From positions 1 to 59,573 of IMG/VR virus record IMGVR_UViG_3300033141_001990: 59,573 bases of DNA, one strand, 5' to 3'. This document shows, piece by piece, positions 21,780 through 28,080 of the stretch. The stretch is from a virus. Each line of letters begins with the position of its first letter. Positions within the stretch are counted from its first letter, which is position 1. The translations under genes and the position numbers were made by a program. Under the pieces are notes generated by a model. The model was not told the origin of the DNA. It saw nothing but the letters and a program-made list of their open reading frames with translations, and ran no database searches.

Positions 21780-21910
21780 TGGCTCGGCTCGGCTCGGCTT
21801 GGCTCGGCTCGGCTTGGCTTGGCTTGGCTCGGCTCGGCCTATGGTTGGCTCGGCTCGGGTTGGCTCGGCTCGGCCTATGGTTGGCTCGGCTCGGCCTATG
21901 GTTGGCTCGT
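21780..21910. repeat. GGCTC/GGCTT pentamer array
   Basis: About 130 bases of GGCTC and GGCTT pentamers with three interspersed GGCCTATGGTT or similar units. The units vary slightly, as in a slippage-prone microsatellite. It could be an iteron-like binding region or simple expansion; nothing decides. Confidence 0.75.
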
Positions 21911-21931
21911 GGCGGGTCTACAAACGCGAGA

Positions 21932-21964
21932 AAGCCGGCCCCCCCATGGAAGGGCGGCCGGCTT
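21932..21964 (-). terminator. Hairpin after the 490-residue gene
   Basis: A 9-bp perfect stem (AAGCCGGCC with GGCCGGCTT) lies 23 bases past the stop of 21987-23459 and is followed on the minus strand by only a short T run (TTTC). A weak intrinsic terminator. Confidence 0.5.
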
Positions 21965-21986
21965 AGGCTAAGGGCTTGCGGGGGGG

Positions 21987-23459
21987 CTAGCTTGCGAGGG
22001 CTTGCGCTACCGCGACCGCTTGCTTCGGAGTCATGCCTGTTTCGACATAGCTTGCGACCGTTGATCGGAACGACATAGGCGCGGAGTCTACCGCTTGCGG
22101 CTTGGCTTTCGCCGGCTTGGCTTGCGGCTTGGCGAGCATTGCAGCCTTCCACAGTTTGCTCTCATCGCTTGCGATTGCATCGCGCTTGGCCTTGGCGACT
22201 TGGCTGGGCGTCAATGGCAGTGTTTCGGCGGTATATCCGTCCAGTGTCGTTTGATCTTGCCCCGGGGCAACTAGGCTAAATGCGATCGTTTGAAAGTGAA
22301 ACCTAGCCCGCTCATTTCCTACCCTATTTTGATAGTCCGCCACGACCGATCCAGACCCCGAAGTAGGCTCGAAAGTCGCGATCGTGCGATCCATTTCGGC
22401 AAGCGCTGTTTGAAGTTGCCGCGCCTCGAATTGGATAGACTTCGTTTGCACGATCACTGTTCCGGGCGTGAAGCACGCGGCAAGCCGCTTGCATACTCCA
22501 GGCGTGATCCCGCTAACCTTGACAACGGTAGACTCCGATCCGCGAATGATCGCGATACATGCCTTGGCATAGCCCGCGATCGGGTGGGTTTCGGCGCTAC
22601 TGAAGTCCACCTTAGATCGCTTGCGCTTGCGAGCCTGTTTCGGCGCGACAACCTGAACTGGTACGTTTGGCGACGTTTGGCCGGCTTCGGCTTGCCTAGC
22701 GCGCTCGATCGCTTTGGAGAGCAAACCAAATGCGGCTTGGCATCCTTTGTCGGTTGTCAAGTCCAGATTATTGAAATCAGCAACGGCGCAGCCCTTGTCA
22801 TATGCGCTAGCGATCTGATTTCGTTTGGGCGCGGTAGCAGGCTCGGCCGCGGTACGCTTGGGAAGGGGGGGCGGCGTTGCCTTGGCTTGCGCCTTGGCTT
22901 TTCTGTTCATGTTGTAGGCGCGGTTTTTAACCTCCAATTCTTCCATGGCCTTGGCCTTGCGCGTAGCCTTGGCTTGTGCCCGATCGTTCGCCTTGGCTTG
23001 GGCCTTTGCGGCGTTTGCGTTTGCATACTCGGTACAAACCCCCTGCATTGCAGCTTGGCGAGCCCGATCGCGATACAGAACATATCCGGACTTTTCCACC
23101 CACTGATCGACTAGCGGGCTAGTGTTATCCGTTCCCGCGTATACCGTGACCGCTTGCCCGCAAATACCGCTATCCTTGTCATAAGCCTTTGAGATCATGA
23201 AGTTATGATCCGAATAATACTTGCGTAGGGTGGTGGTCGCTTTTTTGTTAGCTTGATAGTCCGCCTTGGTTTTAGTGATCACTTTCTCGCGCGGTACCGT
23301 ATCAAGCCAAACCCGTGCGTCTTGTACGGGTACGGGTGGCGCTTGTACGGGTGGCGCTTGTACGGGTGGCGCTTGTGCTGGTGCCTGCTCGGCTTGTGCT
23401 TGTGCTGGTGCTGGTGCGAGCATGGAAAGAATGCTTTGCAGTTTCGATGAGGTGTTCAT
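21987..23459 (-). CDS. Large Ala/Gln/Lys-rich protein of unknown function
   Basis: A 490-residue protein. The N-terminal 45 residues are Ala/Pro/Gln repeats (QAPPVQAPPVQAPPV), encoded by tandem DNA repeats at 23329-23375. Residues 50-140 look folded (Cys-containing, VYAGTDNTSPLVDQWVEKSG). Residues 140-210 are a Lys/Ala helix-rich linker, and residues 220-420 form a second folded part (CAVADFNNLDL, HPIAGYAKACIAIIRG, KVSGITPGVCKRLAACF). The C-terminus ends in a small helical GMTPKQAVAVAQALA. The DNA is unlike its neighbours (many CGATCG). Possibly DNA-binding; I do not recognise a family. Ribosome site AAAGGGAAACAACAA before ATG. Confidence 0.62.
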   Translation of the reverse strand: MNTSSKLQSILSMLAPAPAQAQAEQAPAQAPPVQAPPVQAPPVPVQDARVWLDTVPREKVITKTKADYQANKKATTTLRKYYSDHNFMISKAYDKDSGICGQAVTVYAGTDNTSPLVDQWVEKSGYVLYRDRARQAAMQGVCTEYANANAAKAQAKANDRAQAKATRKAKAMEELEVKNRAYNMNRKAKAQAKATPPPLPKRTAAEPATAPKRNQIASAYDKGCAVADFNNLDLTTDKGCQAAFGLLSKAIERARQAEAGQTSPNVPVQVVAPKQARKRKRSKVDFSSAETHPIAGYAKACIAIIRGSESTVVKVSGITPGVCKRLAACFTPGTVIVQTKSIQFEARQLQTALAEMDRTIATFEPTSGSGSVVADYQNRVGNERARFHFQTIAFSLVAPGQDQTTLDGYTAETLPLTPSQVAKAKRDAIASDESKLWKAAMLAKPQAKPAKAKPQAVDSAPMSFRSTVASYVETGMTPKQAVAVAQALAS

Positions 23460-23567
23460 TTGTTGTTTCCCTTTTTTGTTGCTGTTGTTTTGCCGCCGTT
23501 TGCCGCCGGCTACGCCCCCCCCGGATACACTAGTTCCCTTTTGGCGTCAATCCCTTTTCTGATCTTG

Positions 23568-23603
23568 GCCGAAACCCCTTGTTTCAAAGGGTCAATCGGA
23601 TCT
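23568..23603. repeat. Direct repeat, first copy
   Basis: CCGAAACCCCTTGTTTC, then AAAGGGTCAATCGGATCT. It recurs at 23709-23745 with three or so changes. The centre can fold (ACCCCTTG against CAAAGGGT with one mismatch). Confidence 0.7.
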
Positions 23604-23708
23604 TGTCGGTCCTTCGCTGTGTTTTTTGACGGGCCCCCGGGGGGCTGTTTTCGGGGTCTACTTTGGATCGTAAAACGCTTGTTTTCACGGTGTTTTCGGC
23701 CACAATTC

Positions 23709-23745
23709 GCCGAAACCCCTTGTTTTCTAGGGTCAATCGGATCTG
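23709..23745. repeat. Direct repeat, second copy
   Basis: CCGAAACCCCTTGTTTT, then CTAGGGTCAATCGGATCT, the partner of 23568-23603. The two are 141 bases apart in the same orientation, in noncoding DNA, and may be binding sites. Confidence 0.7.
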
Positions 23746-23757
23746 GGCGGCACGATC

Positions 23758-23818
23758 GCCCCCCAGGTTGCCCCCCAGGTTGCCCCCCAGGTTGCCCCCC
23801 AGGTTGCCCCCCCCCAGG
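23758..23818. repeat. Tandem GCCCCCCAGGTT repeat, about five units
   Basis: Four exact 12-bp units and a fifth with a longer C run. On either strand it translates only to Gly/Pro/Gln or Pro/Gly/Cys repeats, so it is taken as noncoding. Confidence 0.78.
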
Positions 23819-23921
23819 ACTAGGTGCCGGATTCAAATGAAAGCCCCCGGATCTGGCGACCTAAATTGCAATATTGCTTAGCTTTTCGGGCTAGGTTGCG
23901 TTCCAGGTAGCACGATCGGCC

Positions 23922-23955
23922 AAAAAAAAGGGCCACCCCCGGTTAGGGGTGGCCC
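23922..23955 (-). terminator. Strong minus-strand rho-independent terminator
   Basis: A perfect 10-bp stem (GGGCCACCCC with GGGGTGGCCC), 6-base loop, followed on the minus strand by eight T. It lies 22 bases past the end of the gene at 23978 and closes the short operon 25279-23978. Confidence 0.9.
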
Positions 23956-23977
23956 TCATGGGCGACGTTCTGATCGT

Positions 23978-24244
23978 CTACCAGTTAACGAAGCGCTGGC
24001 AGACTAGGCGATCGCCAACCTGCCACGCGTAGCCTCCACTATCGCTGCAGGCTTCTATGTCGCCCTCGTGGGCCGGAATAGACCACACACAAGCGAAGCC
24101 CCCCGGACTATGCGGTACTTCGTCAATCCGCCACCCGTGCCCCGTATCGGCTATCGCTTGGCAGTAGCCGTCCGTCCACCCATCGCCGTAGTCGTGACTG
24201 GGCGATAGTGACGCTATCAGGATTGCGATCATGGTGGCGATCAT
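23978..24244 (-). CDS. Small secreted or anchored protein with cysteines
   Basis: An 88-residue protein. The N-terminus (MIATMIAILIASLSPSHD) is a short signal or anchor; the rest has four Cys (YCQAIAD, GGFACVWSI, IEACSDSGG, RLVCQRFVN), likely two disulfides outside the cytoplasm. The ATG overlaps the stop of 24241-24507, and a strong terminator follows. It could be a periplasmic or envelope effector; no family recognised. Confidence 0.6.
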   Translation of the reverse strand: MIATMIAILIASLSPSHDYGDGWTDGYCQAIADTGHGWRIDEVPHSPGGFACVWSIPAHEGDIEACSDSGGYAWQVGDRLVCQRFVNW

Positions 24245-24507
24245 GAGTTACCCCCATAATATTCCGACACGCTGTTATAGCCCTTGCGATCCATGGTGCG
24301 GGCCATGGAGATCATCATGTCGGAGCACAGCTTTTGCCTAGCGCTAGCGCTTAGCTTAAGCCCTTCGATCTTCATTACGCCGGCCGTTCTGATCCATTCA
24401 CTGATCCACATAGTTGCCGCGGCTTCATGGAGCGTAGGTGCGGCCGTTGTAGGGCTTTGGTGCCCACGTGTCGTGATAGGCGCGGCTTCATGGTTGGAGT
24501 GCTTCAT
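24241..24507 (-). CDS. Hypothetical protein (88 aa)
   Basis: An 88-residue protein: a polar, disordered N-terminal third (HEAAPITTRGHQSPTTAAP), then helices. The stretch IRTAGVMKIEGLKL resembles FRSAGGVMKIETLRR of the neighbouring gene, and the DNA around the shared GTAATGAAGATCGAA is nearly identical. Function unknown. Both ends overlap neighbours by ATGA. Confidence 0.52.
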   Translation of the reverse strand: MKHSNHEAAPITTRGHQSPTTAAPTLHEAAATMWISEWIRTAGVMKIEGLKLSASARQKLCSDMMISMARTMDRKGYNSVSEYYGGNS

Positions 24508-24929
24508 GAGTTACCTCCGATCGCAAGCCGGGCGCGGGTGGCCCGGATAGCGGCTTGGGTATCCTGATCGCGCCGATATTCATCGATCGCGCTAGCAATG
24601 CACGTCAACGCGAGCAAACCGAGAAAGGGCACAAGATAGCCTAGCGCGCCGATCACGACGATCGCAGGACTAGCTAGCAGGATCGCGATCAGTAGGTTGT
24701 GCGCCGACTGTTTAGCGATTGACGCGATCGGCGTAGGTCGCGCGACGATAGGACTAGGCCGATCGCCTAACACTAGTTGCGCGTTGTGCGTTGTGTCCCA
24801 GATCTCGGTCATGCGATCCAGTGCATCACCGGCTCCGGATCTATGGTTGTCACGCAAACCGAGATAGCGCCTAAGCGTTTCGATCTTCATTACGCCACCC
24901 GCCGATCGGAACTGGTCATAGCTTGCCAT
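24504..24929 (-). CDS. Two-span membrane protein
   Basis: A 141-residue protein (128 if it starts at ATG 24890, which overlaps the upstream TAA and is the likelier coupled start). Two adjacent hydrophobic segments (NLLIAILLASPAIVVIGALG and LVPFLGLLALTCIASAI) form a hairpin near residues 81-117, flanked by charged cytoplasmic ends. The first residues share the GVMKIE segment with the next gene. Role unknown; an envelope-modifying or exclusion role is possible but unsupported. Confidence 0.58.
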   Translation of the reverse strand: MASYDQFRSAGGVMKIETLRRYLGLRDNHRSGAGDALDRMTEIWDTTHNAQLVLGDRPSPIVARPTPIASIAKQSAHNLLIAILLASPAIVVIGALGYLVPFLGLLALTCIASAIDEYRRDQDTQAAIRATRARLAIGGNS

Positions 24930-25279
24930 GCACGGGTGATCATCTTGCTCGGCCGGTCATACCAGCGATGGGGGCCAACTTTGCCAGTGACTCGCGGCTT
25001 ATCCGCTTGCTCTGCCGCATATGCCTCCATGTTGCGGGTGTATTGATACGGGTAGACGATGGGCATCACCTCATCCGGATCAAGCGTTGCCAAGTCGGCG
25101 TCATCGCCAAACCCCGGCTGGCCGTAGTTAAGCATGAGGCCCCAAAAGACCTTTTCCGATAGGTCCCGCGTGATTTCAGTTTTAGGCCAGTTAGCTAGGT
25201 TTGCCGCGTCACAGTAGGCAAGTGACGTGAATGCAACTTCGTTTGGGTTAGCTAGTGTCGATGTTTCCGAGATAGTCAT
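24890..25279 (-). CDS. Hypothetical protein, first gene of early minus block
   Basis: A 129-residue protein from ATG 25279 (AAGGAAACATCAA upstream). It is soluble and mostly helical, with a conserved-looking KVFWGLMLNYGQPGF and VGPHRWYDRPSKMITRAW. It is the first minus-strand gene next to the divergent control region, so it may be expressed earliest. No family recognised. The frame extends to 25396 without a ribosome site. Confidence 0.58.
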   Translation of the reverse strand: MTISETSTLANPNEVAFTSLAYCDAANLANWPKTEITRDLSEKVFWGLMLNYGQPGFGDDADLATLDPDEVMPIVYPYQYTRNMEAYAAEQADKPRVTGKVGPHRWYDRPSKMITRAWQAMTSSDRRVA

Positions 25280-25994
25280 TTGATGTTTCCTTTTATTGTG
25301 GTTTCCCAGTTTCCCGCTGGGATGCTGTCCCGCTAAGCGCGCTAAGCGCTTAAGCGAATACCCATGTATTCGGCCGGCGTCAATATATTCATGCACTTTT
25401 ATTCACAGGGTGATTCATTGGGGGGCTTTGGGGGCTGGCCCGATAGGTGTTCACCCGCTCACATATACTTAGACCAACAAAAAAGAAGGGTCCCCCGGGG
25501 GGGGGTCTATCGGGCATAGGCTGGCCCATAGCGGGTGGCCCTCATGGGGGGGCCATAGCTTGCGGGCTAGCCCCTGCTAGCGTGCCCCGTGCCCCCGGGG
25601 GGGCTCGCATAGGGTGAGCATACCGATCGGGGGTTAGCGCACTAGCCCGGGGGGCTGTTTCGACATAGCCGATCGGCCACCCGCTAGCGCAAAGCCCCCA
25701 TGCGTTAGGGCTAGCCCCGATCGGGCTTGCGCGATAGCAGAACAGCCCCGAAACCGGCCCCTATTGCCGATAGGTGCAACCACCCGGAATCGTTAGGTTT
25801 CCCCCTATGCCCGATAGGGCTGGTTTCGCCTGGAAGTGTATGTAATCACTAGGGAAAGAGAGGGGGGGTACCCTCTATTCTAGAAGAAAATGCCCTTGCG
25901 CCCTCCCCCGCTAGGAAAATCCACTTTTGAAAGTGACCATACAAAAAAAATCACCACCTTGAAGGGGGGTTGTTCAATGTGATACAGAGTAGGT
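25280..25994. promoter_or_regulatory. Divergent control region, G/C-run and palindrome rich
   Basis: About 715 bases without a credible gene, lying between the divergent early (minus) and late (plus) blocks. It contains runs of G or C up to nine, many palindromes (GCTAGC, CCGATCGG, CCCCCGGGGG) and an inverted pair CCCTA/TAGGG. Near its right end TTGAAG and GATACA are separated by 16 bases and end just before ATG 25995, a weak promoter candidate for the late genes. It may also hold the replication origin. Confidence 0.45.
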
Positions 25995-26498
25995 ATGGTT
26001 CAGTTTCCCATGGCTTCGGAGTTACGGTGGTATTACCAGTCCAGCGACTCCGAAACGGGCATCAGCTCCAACTATAAGGATGGGATTCTGGGGGGAGGGG
26101 ACTCAATTTTAGGTCCCACGGCTAGTGAGTGCGCTGCTGCTAGGCGCGGAGCTGTGGTCAGGAGTGCCCTTAAGAGCCTAACTCTGCGTGATCGTAATAT
26201 TTTGCGGTGTGCTTACTCTTCTAAGAGGGTGCGGCCTGAGTTGAGGTCACGGTATGGGGACTCGGGGGGTGCAGTGGTCGAGGCTCTGTTGCGATCTGCG
26301 CCCGATGCGAGGAAGGGTTATAAGTCTGCTCAGATACGGAAGATGGTCTCGGAGCTGTTGGAACAGGCCCATGGCAGGTATAGGGAGGCCCGCGGTGGGT
26401 TTTGTGGGGACAGAGAGGGAAGAAGGCGTCGTATTCGCGATAGGGTGCAGGCTTTTGTGCGAGAGGTGGATGGGTGTCGGCACTACATGGTTACATAA
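25995..26498 (+). CDS. Putative regulator at head of late operon
   Basis: A 167-residue basic protein. The segment ALKSLTLRDRNILRCAYSS followed by helices resembles a sigma region 4 or LuxR-type helix-turn-helix, and the C-terminal third is Arg-rich (CGDREGRRRRIRDRV). Being first in the plus-strand block, it may activate or antiterminate late transcription; this is inference. The start has only a weak ribosome site (AGTAGGT), and a leader of very few bases is possible. ATG 26010 is an alternative start. Confidence 0.5.
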   Translation: MVQFPMASELRWYYQSSDSETGISSNYKDGILGGGDSILGPTASECAAARRGAVVRSALKSLTLRDRNILRCAYSSKRVRPELRSRYGDSGGAVVEALLRSAPDARKGYKSAQIRKMVSELLEQAHGRYREARGGFCGDREGRRRRIRDRVQAFVREVDGCRHYMVT

Positions 26499-26878
26499 CT
26501 CTGAAAGAGCTATCCATACAACTTGGGTACGGGGATAGTTCCGCGGCTGTTCAGAGGCTTCGGAGACAGCTCCGTGCCAAAGAGCAGAGGTGTGGTGAAA
26601 ATTTCTTGATCCGGTTGGGGTCGGGGGCCAACTCGCCTCTGTATGTGACCCACGCTGTGATCCGTCAGTTTTGTCCTGAGCTTGTTAGCGGAAGGGATGA
26701 GGTTGCCGAAAAGCTACGAGAGTACATAAGGCACATGGAGGAGAGGCTCGTTGAGCTTCGGCAACGTGATCGGGTGCTAGGCTCGCGGGTTAGGCAAAAC
26801 CGACTGGCGATCTCCAAGCTTGAGAAGTATGTCGATCCAGGGGGAGAGGTCTTTAATGAAGCAAGTCAGCTCCAATAA
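26474..26878 (+). CDS. HTH plus coiled-coil protein
   Basis: A 134-residue protein from GTG 26474, overlapping the previous gene by 25 bases. The N-terminus (GYITLKELSIQLGYGDSSAAVQRLRRQL) looks like an HTH; residues 75-120 form a long charged helix (EKLREYIRHMEERLVELRQR) likely to dimerise as a coiled coil. Such a layout fits a DNA-binding regulator or a small-terminase-like protein. Its 3' end overlaps the ParB-like gene start. Confidence 0.5.
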   Translation: MSALHGYITLKELSIQLGYGDSSAAVQRLRRQLRAKEQRCGENFLIRLGSGANSPLYVTHAVIRQFCPELVSGRDEVAEKLREYIRHMEERLVELRQRDRVLGSRVRQNRLAISKLEKYVDPGGEVFNEASQLQ

Positions 26879-27533
26879 GCAGGGACCAGGCACGCTTAAG
26901 GTTTCGCTGGTAGATGTGACGAGCATCAGATGCCACGAGAGAAACCCACGAGGGCACGATGACCCGCAAATTCTCGATATTGCTAAGAGCCTTAAGCACT
27001 TCGGCCAACAGAAAGCCATCGTACTAGCTCCCAATGGCGTAGATGTTATCGCTGGAAACGGGACCTATACCGCCGCGTGCTCGCTGGGCTGGAAAAAAAT
27101 CAATGCCCACGTCTCTTCGCTTACTAGGGAACAGGCTTTGGCATACATGATTGCCGATAATAGGACGGCAGAGAAAAGCCACTGGCAAAGTGACCCGCTA
27201 TCCACGCTCCTGGAGGAACTGCGCGACGAAGATAATGAACTGTTCGATGCAACAGGATTCGATCTCGACGCGCTAATGAAAATTAATCAGGTAGACGCGG
27301 ACGAACTTCAAGCAAATGAAGAAGATACGCTTATCCCAGGATCTGTCATTGACGCTGACCCACTAGCTGACCACCCCTCCCATGTCCGTATCGTGCAGCT
27401 GTTCCTTGATGCCGATACACACCCGGCCCTCATGGCTTGGATTAAAGCGCTAGCACCAAATCACGGAACAGATAACATCACAGATACAGTTATGGCGGTT
27501 GTCGAGAGGGCTTATGACGAGCTAGGTTCCTGA
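26856..27533 (+). CDS. ParB/Srx-like nuclease-fold protein
   Basis: A 225-residue protein from ATG 26856 (GGGGAGAGG six bases upstream). The ParB N-terminal pattern is clear at residues 18-100: VSLVDVTSIRCHERNPRGHD, IAKSLKHFGQQKAIVL, VIAGNGTYTAACSLGW, and YMIADNRTAEKS. Similar genes often sit just upstream of phage terminases. ParB folds bind DNA and CTP, and some relatives have nuclease activity; which applies here is unknown. The C-terminal half (acidic, then beta) is family-variable. Confidence 0.82.
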   Translation: MKQVSSNKQGPGTLKVSLVDVTSIRCHERNPRGHDDPQILDIAKSLKHFGQQKAIVLAPNGVDVIAGNGTYTAACSLGWKKINAHVSSLTREQALAYMIADNRTAEKSHWQSDPLSTLLEELRDEDNELFDATGFDLDALMKINQVDADELQANEEDTLIPGSVIDADPLADHPSHVRIVQLFLDADTHPALMAWIKALAPNHGTDNITDTVMAVVERAYDELGS

Positions 27534-27645
27534 GATAGCCACCATTCAGGATAAACCTATCTGCATCATCTGCACGTATAGTAGTAGTGCCCCCGAGATC
27601 ATGAGGCTTTCGTGGCCATAGTAGTATTTACGGTGATACCCAACC

Positions 27646-28080
27646 ATGTCTAGACCCTTTTTGCTCAATGAAGAGATCCAAACGGCAGTTTGCAAAGCCC
27701 TCCGAGCTGGCAATAACCGCCGCGCGTCCTGCGCGTTTGGTGGGATCTGCTACAGCACGATGCTTAACTGGATCAAACTAGGCGACGAGGCTAAGAGGAA
27801 CAGGGATGAAGGTGTCACCCTTGATGACAGCAAGATCCCGTTCATCGAATTTTCTGGGGCTGTTCAAAAGGCCGAGGGCTTAGCTGAAGTGGAAGCGGTT
27901 GCCGTTATCCAAAAGGCAGCTAGAGAGGCAACTTCAGGACAGTGGACAGCCGCAGCCTGGTGGCTCGAAAGAAAGTACCCGGATAACTGGGGAAGACGCG
28001 AGCGCCGCGACCATCGCGAAGGCACCTCTGAAAAGGTACAGATCAACGTGATAGGTCCTGCTACGGTCGAAAAAGAGTGA
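27646..28080 (+). CDS. Terminase small subunit
   Basis: A 144-residue protein. The N-terminal helices (EEIQTAVCKALRAGNNRRAS, CYSTMLNWIKLGD) are an HTH, and the later FSGAVQKAEGLAEVEAVAVI and WTAAAWWLERKYPDNW are characteristic of phage small terminases. It should recognise the packaging site and load the large subunit. Its TGA overlaps the GTG of the large subunit. The 112 bases upstream are noncoding and may hold the packaging site or a promoter. Confidence 0.8.
   Translation: MSRPFLLNEEIQTAVCKALRAGNNRRASCAFGGICYSTMLNWIKLGDEAKRNRDEGVTLDDSKIPFIEFSGAVQKAEGLAEVEAVAVIQKAAREATSGQWTAAAWWLERKYPDNWGRRERRDHREGTSEKVQINVIGPATVEKE

Larger units (their letters stand above)
23460..23921. other. Gene-free repeat-rich interval
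   Basis: About 460 bases with no convincing gene. It holds a pair of 35-bp direct repeats, five GCCCCCCAGGTT units and a short palindromic GGGCCCCCGGGGGGC run. It separates the 490-residue gene from the group 23978-25279 and should contain the promoter of the former; no clear -10/-35 pair is visible. Confidence 0.45.

Noticed and set aside
21720-21910. Tandem units considered as CRISPR
   Set aside because: No unique spacers; units are contiguous and slippage-like.
21373-22152. Long open frames on both strands through the tandem-repeat region
   Set aside because: Translations are simple repeats (for example MACRMACR or NHRPSRANHRPSR), starts lack ribosome sites, and the frames arise from stop-free repeats; the 3' part overlaps the accepted gene 21987-23459.
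22290-23114. 274-codon plus-strand frame
   Set aside because: It is antisense to the 490-residue gene, has an Arg/Leu-rich shadow composition and no ribosome site, whereas the minus frame has a good start and terminator.
23758-23818. Repeat array considered as CRISPR
   Set aside because: The 12-bp units are contiguous without spacers, and no cas genes are present (the Cas4-like nuclease belongs to the ERF module).
21383-25994. Cyanobacterial origin suggested by CGATCG density
   Set aside because: The full HIP1 octamer GCGATCGC was clearly seen only at about 24009; that is not enough to infer a cyanobacterial host.
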